This document shows positions 11,685-22,974 of a stretch of 64,000 nucleotides of DNA, piece by piece. The translations under genes were made by a program, and so were the position numbers. This DNA comes from Hyperoodon ampullatus (lineage: Eukaryota; Chordata; Mammalia; Artiodactyla; Ziphiidae). Positions within the stretch are counted from its first letter, which is position 1, and each line of letters opens with the position of its first letter. The stretch spans positions 126,819,530-126,883,529 of the forward strand of contig OX457061.1 in assembly GCA_949752795.1 (NCBI GenBank), written 5' to 3'. The notes under the pieces are model-generated. The model was not told the DNA's origin, searched no databases, and saw only the letters and a list, made by a program, of their open reading frames with translations.

Positions 11685-14205
11685 TGCCCCTTAATCTCTA
11701 CCAAACAGAATCCAACAGCACATTAAAAGGATCACACACCATGATTGAGTGGGATTTATCCCAGGAATACAAGGTTCTTCAATATATCAAATCAATCAGT
11801 GTGATACACCATATTAACAAATTAAGGAATAAAAGCTATATGACCATCTCAATAGATGCAAAAAAAACTTTTGACAAAATACAACACCCATTTATTATGA
11901 AAACTCTCCAGAAAATGGGCATAGCGGGAACCTACCTCAACATAATAAAGGTCAGATGTGACAAACCCACAGCACACATCATTCTCAATGGTGAAAAACT
12001 GAAAGCATTTCCAGTAAGATCAGGAACAAGACAAGGATGTCCACTCATGCCACTCTTAATTCAATATAGTTTTGCAAGTTCTAGCCACGGCGATCAGAAA
12101 AGAAAAAGAAAGGAATACAAATTGGAAAAGAATAAGTAAAACTGCCACTGTTTGCAGATGACATGATACTATACATAGAAAATCGTAAAGATGCCACCAG
12201 AAAACTACTAGAACTAATCAATGAATTTGATAAGCTTGCAGGATACAAAATTGATGCACAGAAATCTCTGGCATTCCTATACACTAACAATGAAAATTCA
12301 GAACGAGAAATTAAGGAAACAATCCCATCTACCACCACAACAAAAAGAATAAAATAACTAGGAATAAACCTACCTAAGGAGGCAAAAGACTTATACTCAG
12401 GAAACTATAAAATGCTGATGAAAGAAATCAAAGATGACATAAACAGATGGAGGAATATACCATGTTCTTGGTTTGGAAGAATCAATATTGTGAAAAATGA
12501 CTGTACCACCCAAAGCAATCTACAGATTCAGTGCAATCCCTATCAAACTACCAATGGCATTCTTCACAGAATTAGAGCAAAAAATTTTACAATTTGTACG
12601 GAAACACGAAAGACCCTGAATACCCAAAAGCAATCTTGAAAAAGAAAAACGGAGCTGGAGGAATCAGGCTCGCCACCTTCAAACTGTACTACAAAGCTAC
12701 AATAATGAAGACAGTATGGTACCGACACAAAAACAAATATAAGTCAATGGTACAAGGTAGAAAGCCCAGAGATAAACCCACACACCTGTGGTCACCTAAT
12801 TTATGACAAAGAAGGCAAAAACATACAATGGAGAAAAGACAACCTCTTCAATAAATGGTACTGGGAAAATTGGACAGCTACATGTAAAAGAATGAAATTA
12901 TAACACTACCTAATACCATACACAAAAAATAAACTCAAAGTGGATTAAAGACCTAATACTGGATACTCTAAAACTCTTAGAGGAAAACCCACTTTGACAT
13001 AAACCACAGCAAGATCTTTTTTGACCCACCTCCTAGAATAATGAAAATAAAAACAAAAATAAACAAATGGGACCAAATTAAACTTAAAAGCTTTTGCACA
13101 GCAAAGGAAACCATAAATAAGACAAAAAGACAGTCCTCAGAATGGGAGAAAATATTTGCAAATGAAGCATCAGACAAAGGGTTAATCTCCAAAATATACA
13201 AACAGCTCATGGAGCTCAATATCAAAAAAACAACCCAATTAAAAAATAGGCAAAGGACCTAAATAGACATTTCTCCAAAGAAGACATACAGATGGCCAAG
13301 AGGCACATGAAAAGATGCTCAACATCACTAATTAGAGAAATGCAAATCAAAACTACAATGAGGTATCACCTCACACTCGTCAGAATGGCCATCGTCAAAA
13401 AAATCTACCAACAATAGATGCTGCACAAGGTCTGGAGAAAAGGGAACCCTATTATACTGTTGGTGGGAATGTAAATTGATGCAGCCACTGTGGAGAACAG
13501 TATGGAGGTTCCTTAAAAAACTAAAAATAGAACTACCATATGACCCAGCAATCCCACTACTGGGCATATATCATGAGAAAATCATAATTCTAAAAGATAT
13601 ATGCACATTGTAAATGTTCATTGCAGCACTACTTACGATAACCAGCATATGGAAACAACCTAAATGTCCAACAATAGATGAATGGGTAAAGAAGATGTGG
13701 TATATATATACAATGGAATATTACTCAGCCATAAAAAGGAACGAAATAGGGTTATTTGTAGAGATGTGGATGGACCCTACAGTCTGTCATACAGAGTGAA
13801 GTAAGCCAGAAAGAGAAAAACAAATATTGTATATTAGTGCATATATGTGGAACCTAGAAAAATGGTACAGCTGAACCTATTTGTAGGGCGGGAATAGAGA
13901 CGTAGACATAGAGAATGGACATGTGGACACAGGGGAAGGGGAGGGTGGGATGACTTGGGAGATTAGGATTGACATAAATACACGACCATGTGTAAAATAG
14001 GTAGCCAGTGGGAACCTGCAGTATAGCACAGGGAGCTCAGCTCGGTTCTCTTACGACATAGATGGGTAGGATGGGTAAGGATGGGAGTGAGGTCCAAGAG
14101 GGAGGGGATATAGGTATACATATAGCTGATTCACTTCATTGTACAGCAGAAACTAACACAACACTGTAAAGCGATTATATTCCAATAAAAAAGCAAAACA
14201 AAACT
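11685..14205 (+). repeat. LINE-1, 5'-truncated, sense (ORF2 C-terminal half and 3' UTR)
   Basis: Begins in the reverse-transcriptase region (encoded [35 protein letters not shown]) and runs through the ORF2 C-terminus (MFIAALLTITSIWKQPKCPT) to the 3' end ttatattccaataaaaaagc. ORF2 is broken into six or more frames (breaks near 12140, 12357, 12640, 12806, 13262), so it is inactive. A candidate variant of the catalytic FADD box is encoded near 12153-12164 (tttgcagatgac). Confidence 0.93.
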
Positions 14206-14690
14206 AAAACACAATGGTACACAGTATTACTATATTGTCACATGGGTTTCCACCCCTTATTTGTAGTTTTGTAAGTCTGATGGAGACATGAAGATTTTTT
14301 CCATATGACTGAGCCAATCTGACTTCCTAATGTTTAGGAGGAGAATAAAATTATTTCTTGTAACATGGTATTCTCTTGCAAGAAGGAGTTACACCTAACC
14401 TCTTCCAGGTGGGTCTAATGGGCAGCTTCCTTTTTGATTTTTAGCAACAACTTTAAAGAGTAGCTTGGAACAACTTATGAAGAATGAATTTACATAGGAA
14501 CTCCGAAAACAAAATGCTTTATGTTCCATTTGTTGTATCGATGTGAAATTTTTCTGAGAAACATGTATAAAGACCTTGATGAGATTGCTGGAAAATCATC
14601 ATTCCCACCATAATTTATTCCCATCTTTTTCCCAAGAGAGGGAAAATCATATTTGCAGTGGGCCTATAAAGGGTTTTCTGGAAGAGCCAT
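14206..14690. other. Nothing recognised
   Basis: AT-rich stretch between two sense L1 copies. No exon-like sequence. Confidence 0.35.
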
Positions 14691-15645
14691 TTATCAAAAA
14701 TTTTTATTTTGAGAAAATTGTAGATGTTTATGGTACTATAAGAAATAATAAACCTATGCAAGTATGGTCAACTAATTTACGACAGAGGAGGCAAGAATAT
14801 GCAATATGAAAGGACAGTCTCTTCAATAAATGGTGCTTGGACAACTGGACCACTATCCTGCACTACATAGAAAAGTTAAAATGGATTAAAGACTTGAACA
14901 TAAACCCTGAAACCATAAAACTCCTTGAAGAAAACATTGGGGTAAGCTCCTTGACATAGGTTTTGGTAATGATATGTTGAATCTGACATTAAAAGCAAAA
15001 GCAACAAAAGTAAAATCAACAAGTGGGATTATGTCAAACTAAAAAGCTTCTGCATGGCAAAGGCAGCCATCAACAAAATGAAAAGGCAACTTACTGAATG
15101 GGAGTAAATATTTGCAGATCATATATCTGATAAGAGGTTAATATCAAAAATATGTAAAGAACTCACAAAACCCCCCAAGTACTTGATTGAAAAATGGGCA
15201 GAGGGTCTGAATAGCCATTTTCGCAAAGAAGACATACAAACAGCCAAAAAACACATGAAAGCATGCTTAACATCCCTAATCATTAGGGAAATCTAAATCA
15301 AAACCTCAGTGGGATATCATCTCACACCTGTCAGAATGGCCATCATCAAAAAGACAAGAGATAAGAAGTATTGGCAAGAATGTGGAGAAAAGGGAACCCT
15401 TATGCACTGTTGTTAATGGGATTGGAAATTGGTGCTGCCACTATGGAAAACAGTATGGAGATTCCTCAAAAAATTAAAATTACAACTACCATATGATCCA
15501 GCAATCCCACTCGTGAGTGTTTATCTGAAAGACATGAAAATGCTAAGTCAAAGATGTATGCACCCCCATCTTCAAAGAAGCATTATTGATGATAGCCAAG
15601 ACATAAAAACAACTAGTGTACATTGATGGCCAAATAGATTTAAAA

Positions 15646-15725
15646 AATTATATATATATATACATTATATATATGTATAAATATATATATATATGTATAA
15701 ATATATATATATATATATATATATA
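15646..15725. repeat. TA-rich microsatellite
   Basis: Imperfect (TA)n with atgtataaa interruptions inside the older L1. Confidence 0.85.
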
Positions 15726-16029
15726 ATTCAGCCAAAAAAAAAGTGAAACCTTGCTCTTTATGACAACATAGATGGACCTTGAGGGCATTATGCTGAATGA
15801 GCTAAATCAGACAAAGACAAAGACTGTATGATCTCTTATGTGGAATCTAATAAAACAAAAAAACTGAACTCATAGATGTAGAGAAGAGATTGGTAGTTGC
15901 CAGAGGTGGGAGGTGAGGAGTGGGCAAAACAGGTGAAGGGGGTCCAAAGTACAAACTTTCAGTTATAAAATAAGTCATGTGGTGTAATGCATGGCATGGT
16001 GAATATAGGTAATAATACTGTATTGTCTA

Positions 16030-16309
16030 CAGTTGTCCCATGGTATCTGTGGAGGACTGGTTCCAGGACCCTCTGCAGATACCAAACTCCTCGATGCTCA
16101 AGTCCCATAGTGGGTCCTCTGTATCCACAGACTCTGCATCTGCAGGTTCAGCCACGTGTGCATAGTAATCATGGCACACGATCCATGGTTGTTTGAACCT
16201 GTGGACACAGCTCCTGAGAATTCAGAGGGCCGACTGTGTATTTATTGAAAAAAAATCCAAGTATAGTGGATCTGTGCAGTTCAAACCCGTGTTGTTCAAG
16301 GATCAACTG
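16030..16309. mobile_element. Tigger-type (TcMar) MITE inserted in L1
   Basis: 280 bp with imperfect terminal inverted repeats (cagttgtcccatggtatctg at the left; complement of aaggatcaactg at the right), flanked by TA on both sides (16028-16029; 16310-16311). Internal motif ctggttccaggaccctctgc and ttcaaacccgtgttgttcaa are typical of the MER2/Tigger group. The L1 resumes directly after it. No coding capacity. Confidence 0.8.
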
Positions 16310-16679
16310 TATTTGAAAGTTGCTGAGAGTAAATCTTAAAAGTTTCTATCACCAAAAAAATGTGTAATGATGTTTGGTGATGGATGTTACCTAGACAAAT
16401 GTGGTGATCATTTCACAATATATACAAGTATTGAATCATTATGTTGTGTACCTGAAACTAATATAGTGTTATATGTAAATTATGTATCAAATACAAATGA
16501 TAATGAAACAAAATAATACAAGGCGATCCCATATAGACTTGACCCAGTTTCCTAAATGGTAGATGCTTGCGTCGGTATAGTATCAGAACCAGGTACAGTT
16601 CTGATTGGTACAGAATCAGAGCCGGGAAATTGATACAAATATAATCCATTATTCTTATTTCATCAGTTTTACGTGCACG

Positions 16680-17450
16680 CCTTTGTGTGTGAGCATTTGG
16701 TTCTGTGCAGTTTTACTGCATGTGTAGGTCTGTGCGTCCACTGCCACAGGCAGGACACAGAACAGTCCGTCTGCACAAAGAACCCTCCTCCTGCCCCTTT
16801 ATAACCCCCACCAGCTCCTCACTGTAAACCCCTTCCCCTCTCCCCTTCCCACCCGATGTCACATCCCTCCCACTGCTCCCCACCTACCCGTCCCTAACCT
16901 CTGACAACCACCAATTATCCTCTATTTCTGTCCTGTTGTCATTTCAAGCCCCATATAAATAGAATCATACAGTATGGAACCTTTGAGATTGGCCTTTTTT
17001 CATGCAGCATAATGCTCTTGAGACAGATCCATGTTGCTGCATGTTATCCATATTGTGCTATTGCTTATTGCCAAGTACGGTTCCACAGTCTGGATGTACC
17101 ATAGTTGGTTAACCCCATTCAACCCACTAAAGGACACTGGCTTGGTTCCAGTTCTGGGCTCTTGGAAATAAAGCTGCTATTAATGTTCATGCTTCCTCTG
17201 TTTCTTTTTCTTCTGTTTCTCTTTTCTTGCCTTCCTGTGAGTTACCTCAAAAGTTTTGGTTTCCCTGTTGATTTATTTACAGTGTTTTTGAGTATGTCAC
17301 TTTGTACAGTTTTCTTAGTGGTGGCAACGTGCATCTAACTGGTCACAGTCTGCTGGTACTGAGGTTTTACCACCTTACTGCTACGTAGGTCCCTTTACCG
17401 TTCCCGCTTTTAAAATATAATTGTATATAAGTATTCTTTCGACATACATT
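16680..17450 (-). repeat. Old LINE-1 3' part, antisense
   Basis: Degraded minus-strand L1 (tgacaaccaccaattatcct; agaatcatacagtatggaac; ccatgttgctgcatgttatc). Confidence 0.65.
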
Positions 17451-17499
17451 GAGCATCACATCAGATGACATTACCATTTTTACTTCAACCATCAAATAT

Positions 17500-18860
17500 G
17501 AGTTAAGCAGCCCATGAGAAGAATATTCTATGATATTTTTCTCTTTTTTTACCCATTTTGATTTTCTTTTTTCTTTTCTGAAGGCTCAAGCTTCCTTTTG
17601 TAATCCTTTCCTTTCTGTTAGAGAACTTCCTTTACCCATTCTTGGAGGGTAGGTTTGCTAGTGACGAATTCTGGTCATTTTCCTTGAATGGACAGTTTTT
17701 ACTTCCTCTTCAATCCTAAAGAATATTTTCACTGGTTATAAAATTTATTTGACAGGTTTTTAAAAATTTCAGTTCTTGAAAAATGTTGGGCCACTTCTGG
17801 CCACCACAGCTTCAGATGAGAAATCCACGGGCACTTGAGTTGGTGTGCACTGTGGGTTATGTGGTGTTTCTCTCTGTCTGCTTTCAGGATTTTTTCTTTG
17901 TCTTTAGTTTTCACAAGTTTAGTTATGATGTTTTCATTGTATGGTCTTTATTTGGGGTTTATTTAGCTTTTTTACTCTGTAGGTTCATGTCTTTTGCTAA
18001 ATTTGGGACGTTTTCAGCCATTATTTCTTTAAAAAAATTTTTTATTGAAGTATAGTTGATTTACAATGTTGTGTTAATTTCTGCTGTACAGCAAAGTGAT
18101 TCAGTTATACATGTACATACATTCTTTTTCATATTCTTCTCCATTATGGTTTATCACAGGATATTGAATATCGTTCCCTATGCTCTACAGTAGGACCTTG
18201 TTGTTTATCCATCCTATATGTACTAGTTTGCATCTGCTAATCCCACACTCCCAGTCCATCCCTCCCCCACCTTCTCCCCCTTGGCAACCACAAGTCTTTT
18301 CTCTGGGACCACAAGTCTGTTCTCTATGTCTGTGAGTCCATTTCTGTTTCATAGAGAAGTGCATTTGTGTTGTATTTTAGATCCCACATATAAGTGATAT
18401 CATATGGTATTTGTCTTTCTCTTTCTGACTTATTTCACTTAGTATGATAATCTCTAGGTCCATCCCTGTTGCTGAAAATGGCGTTATTTCATTCTTTTTT
18501 ATGGCTGAGTAATATTCCATTGTATATATGTATCACATCTTCTTTATGCATTTATCTGTCGATGGACATTTAGGTTTTTTCCATGTCTTGGCTATTGTGA
18601 ATAGTGCTGCTATAAACATAAGGGTGTATGTATCTTTTTGAATTAGAATTTTGTCTGGATATAGGCCCAGGAGTGGGATTGCTGGATCATATGTCACCAT
18701 TATGTCTTTAAATATCTTTTCAGCCCCACTCTTTTTCCCTCTCCTTCTGAGACTCCCGTGGTGTGGGTGTTGGCTTTTCTGTGTAGTCTCACAGGTCCCT
18801 GACACTCTTCATTTTCTTTTCAGTCCACTTTCTCTCTCTTATTCAGATTGGTGAAGGCTA
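17500..18860 (-). repeat. LINE-1 (ORF1/5' region), antisense, interrupted by a younger L1
   Basis: Minus-strand L1 sequence continues on both sides of the 18,036-18,694 insertion (gccattatttctttaaa before; accattatgtctttaaatat after). Confidence 0.65.
18036..18694 (-). repeat. 5'-truncated LINE-1 3' end nested in older L1
   Basis: L1 3'-end signature agtatagttgatttacaatg followed by the ORF2 tail (ggctgagtaatattccattg; aggagtgggattgctggatc). Flanked by near-identical target duplications (ccattatttctttaaa and ccattatgtctttaaa), showing insertion into the surrounding L1. Confidence 0.85.
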
Positions 18861-18876
18861 TTGACCTGTCCTCAGG

Positions 18877-18879
<3 letters not shown>

Positions 18880-18924
<45 letters not shown>
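18880..18924. repeat. (CA)n microsatellite
   Basis: About 21 CA units with one CT interruption. Confidence 0.95.
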
Positions 18925-18929
<5 letters not shown>

Positions 18930-20435
18930 ACTCCCTTTGCAGTGTACCTTGGAAATGCTCCCACAAGTCTTCTATTTTCCTTATGCTTTATATTCTCCAT
19001 TTCATTCCACAACAAGCCCTAAAAGTAGTGTGGCAGTTTCTTTGATGGAAAAATATTGGAAGCTGTGAAGACTAAGGAGAGAAGCCAGACTTGATGACTG
19101 TGGCAACTTGTGACTCAGAAGCTACGAGGAGAAAACATAAATGTATGAAGTATTTATTATAGGAATCTAGCAAAATACACAACGATGCCAGCTAAATATT
19201 CATTTGTTAAACTGAGTTTTATTTCAACTTCAGTGTTCACTAACTGCACATCCGACTTGCACAAAATCAGCCAGGCCAGGGAATGGACGTGCATTCCTTC
19301 CTAGGGGACTAAGCACCTATGTAGAGATGTATCAAGAGGGCAGGTCACTGCAAACACAGAGTCTGCATTCTTTGGTTTCCAGGTTTCTAAGCTATGATAA
19401 AAGCTTGTTATCAACTCAGCCTCACAGGGATGTGTGGTGCAAGCACAGTCAATCGATCTATCAAGTACGAAGTTAGAGTAGGGTTGATCTTGGCACACGC
19501 ATGTAAGTAACAAGAGCTAATTTGGTTTTACATCAACTATGTTGATTAGACAGCACTTTTCCTAATAAGCACTCAACCTACTAGGGACTTTTACCATGTG
19601 TGATATCCATAAAGATGATAGAGTGAGCCTTCATTCAATAGGAAGACATCAAACAGGATCAGGAGAGGCTATTGAGAGAAGCAGAAGCTGGCTTTCAGAA
19701 AAGTCTCGGGCTATGGAAGCCTTGCCCACCTGCCAGGAGACTTCCTGAACGGGGCAGAAATTATGAAATCATAACAGTCAGTTGAAGAAGTGAAGCTTTC
19801 TCTTGTCCCAGTTATGGATTCACGTGAAAAATACAAAATCTAACTTATCCCAACACATCCAAACATTTCATTCTTTTAATAAAAATTCAAGACAGAGCAG
19901 TCTCGTGTCTCCTAGGTCTTTCTTCTTGGCAACAACAAGCCCTGGCCATATCTCAAAAACAAGAATAGGGACATTGAGACGTGAGGGAGGACACGGCAGT
20001 GGATTCTCTGGGTTTCCTCATGCCTCCCATACGTCCAAGCAGCGTGAGGGGGGCCTCATCACCGCTGTGCTTCCCCACTGTGTCATCAGGGCACCCAGCC
20101 TCCCCCAACTTGGCATCAGTGGGCATAACAAGGCAGTTTGAGGTGGAGCTAATCAGAGCTCTGCTTTTATCTCCTTCCTCTACAATCTGGCATCAAACTA
20201 TCTTTGGAGCCATATTGTCTACGCTTTGTCAACATATCTTTCATGATCTGGCCAAACTAAACGAGTTCACAGAAGGTCCTCCAGTATAAGGTTTGTATTT
20301 TCCTCTTTTTAAGACCAATTATTTGGCTCTGAGTTTCCCTCCTCTTTATCTATATCTTAGCTATGCTTTAAAGCCCACGTCAAATAGCACTTCTCTGTGT
20401 AGCATCCCACCAGATGAGCTTTTCCTTTTTTGGAC
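18925..20435. other. No gene; largely unrecognised sequence
   Basis: No exon-like homology. A weak L2-like stretch may lie around 20345-20430 (aagcccacgtcaaatagcac). Short open frames at 19803-20289 have no recognisable content. Confidence 0.35.
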
Positions 20436-20846
20436 CTATTAGAAAGGGGAAAACACAAAAGTACGTCTTGCAATACTGTTTTCCATAGTGTCTGCACTGA
20501 TTTACTTTCCCACAGACAGTGTGTAACGCCTCCCTTTTCTCCACATCTTTGCCAAGTTATTTCTTGCCTTTTTATGGTAGCCATTCTGACAGGTGTGAGG
20601 TGATATCTCATTGTGGTTTTGATTTGCATTTCCCTGATGATTAGTGATGTTGAGCATCTTTTCATGTGTCTGTTGGCCATCTGTATGTCTTCTTTGGAAA
20701 AATGTCTATTCAGACCCTCTGTCCCCTTTTAAAATCAGATTGTTTGTTCTTTTAATTTTGTGTTGTGTGAGGTTTTTTTTTTTTTTTATGTATTTTGGGA
20801 TGTACGTATTTTACGTATCCCTTATGGGATATATCATTTGCAAATA

Positions 20847-21268
20847 CAGGCATACCTCTGAGCTATTGAAGGTTCAGTTCCAGACCAATGCAATAAAGTG
20901 AATATCAAAGTAAAGCAAGTCACATATTTTTTTGATTTCATAATGAGTAAAAAGTTATGTTAACACTATGCTGTAGTCTCTTAAGTTTGAAATAACATTA
21001 TGTCTAAAATAACAATGTAATTACCTCAGTTAAAAATACTTTATTGCTAAAAAAATTCTAGCCATTATCTGAGCCTTCAGTGAGTCATACTCTTTCTGCT
21101 GGTAGAAGAGTTAAAATATTTTGAGAATTAGGAAAATGTGACACAGAGTCATAAAATGAGCAAATGTAGGAAAAATGGCTATAGACTTGCTGGTTGCCAC
21201 AAATTTGTAAAAAATGCAAGGTCTTCAAAGTGCAACAAAGCAAAGTGCAATAAAACAGGGTCTACTTG
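20847..21268. mobile_element. Tigger-type (TcMar) non-autonomous DNA transposon
   Basis: 422 bp starting caggcatacctctgagctat, internal ttcagttccagaccaatgca, and ending in a degraded inverted repeat. Flanked by TA (20845-20846; 21269-21270). The L1 sequence reads continuously across the insertion (catttgcaaata, then tatcttctcctattcagtag). No transposase. Confidence 0.82.
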
Positions 21269-22633
21269 TATCTTCTCCTATTCAGTAGCCTGGGTTTTCT
21301 GTCTTGTTGATGATTTCCTTCACAGTGCAAAAGCTTGTAGTTTGATGAAGTCCCATTTGTTTACTTTTGCTTTTGTTTCCCTTGCCTGAGGAGAGAGACC
21401 CAAAGAAAATACTGCAAAGAGTGATGTCAGAGAGTGTATTGCCTATATTTTCTTCTAGGAGTCTTCTGGTTTCAAGTCTTACATTTAAATCTTTAATCCA
21501 TTTTGAATGTATTTTTGTATTTAGTGCGAGAAAGTAGTCCAGTTTCATTCTTTTGCATGTAGCTGTCCAGTTTTCCCAACACCATTTATTGAAGAGATTG
21601 ACTTTTCCCCATTGCATATTCTTGGTTTGTTTGTCAAAGACTGACCATATGAGTACGGGTTTATTTCTGGGCTCTCCATTCTGTGCCGTTGATCTATGTG
21701 TATACTTTTGCACCTGTAGCATACAGTTTTGGTTACTATAACTTTGTAGTATAGTTTGAAATCAGTGAGCATGACCAATCGAAGCTTAATTTTCCTTTAT
21801 TTAGATTGTTTTGGCTATTTGGGGTCTTCTGTGGTTCCATACAAATTTTAGAATTGTCTTTTGTAGTTCTGTGAAAAATGCCTTTGACATTTTTTTGTTT
21901 TGTTTTGTAGATTTAATCTCTAGATTACTTTCAATAGCATGGACATTTTAACAATATTAATTCTTCCAATCTTTGAGCATGGTATATCTTTCTATTTATT
22001 TGTGTAGTCTTCAGTTTCTTTCATTAGTGTCATGGTTTTCAGGATACAAGTCATTCACCCCCTTGGTTCAGTTTACTCCTATGTATTTTATTCTTTTTGC
22101 AATTATAAATGGGATTGTTTTCTTCGTTTAGTTTTCTGAAATTTCATTATTGGTATATAAAAATCAACAGATTTCTGTATATTAACTTTGTACTGTGCAA
22201 CTTCAGTGAATTCATTTACTAGTTCTAATGACTTTGGTTTGGTTCTGTATATTAATTTTGTATCCTGCAACTTTACTGAATTCATTTACTAGTTGTAATG
22301 GTTTTTGGTGGGGTCTTTAGGGTTTTCTATATAGTATTATGTCATCTGCAATTAGTGAGTTGTACTTGTTACCTTCCAATTTGGATGACTTTTATCTCCT
22401 AGACTGTGTTAAATAAAAGTGACAAGCGTGAGCCTCTTTGTCTTGTTCCTGATCTTAGAGGAAAAGCTTTTAGCTCGTCACTCTTATGATGTTAGCTGTT
22501 GGTTTGTCATATATGGCCTTTATTATGTTGTGGTATATCCCCTTTATATCCACTTTGTGGGAGTTTATGTCACAATGGATTTTGAATTTTGCCAGATGCT
22601 TTTTCTGCATCTATTGAGCTGATCATATGATTT

Positions 22634-22974
22634 TTTCCCCAGTGGCTCCAAATTGATGTGTTCCTTTATTTAATCATTGCAGCTTCAAACATTTTTTAAC
22701 ATTTGTATGATTTCTCCACCTCCCGCAACCCAATCTAGAGTGATATTTAATCCTTTGCATTCTTCAAGCTCTCACAACTGCCGTTAAAATTCACTAATAT
22801 AAAGCATTGACCACAGCTGACAGCTTGGCTAAAAATGGGCATCTTTCATCATATTGGTGCTATTCTGCAGACTGAGTTAGCCCGGAACTCTTTACCTTTA
22901 ATTTGAAAGTAAAATGCCCTTTGAAAATAGGCAGTTTGATTTGTTCAGTCAGAGCATTATGTAGTTCCTTTCGC
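22634..22974 (-). pseudogene. Processed retrocopy (5'-truncated) of an unidentified transcript, nested in L1
   Basis: 341 bp interrupting antisense L1, flanked by a 20-bp target duplication with one mismatch (ttgagctgatcatatgattt at 22614-22633; ttgagatgatcatatgattt at 22975-22994). Read on the minus strand it ends with AATAAA (22670-22665), about 30 bp, then a short A run: the layout of an mRNA 3' end. The only long frame at its 5' end encodes RKELHNALTEQIKLPIFKGH, then about 20 more residues to a TAG. I do not recognise the parent gene. It could instead be a 3' UTR piece. Confidence 0.65.

Larger units (their letters stand above)
14700..16515 (+). repeat. Older LINE-1 3' part, sense, split by a Tigger insertion
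   Basis: ORF2 C-terminus (atggtcaactaatttacgac; caatcccactcgtgagtgt) and 3' UTR (gaggtgggaggtgaggagtg), then resumes after 16309 (gttacctagacaaatgtgg; gtacctgaaactaatatagt). Many stops. Contains an AT microsatellite at 15646-15725. Confidence 0.85.
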
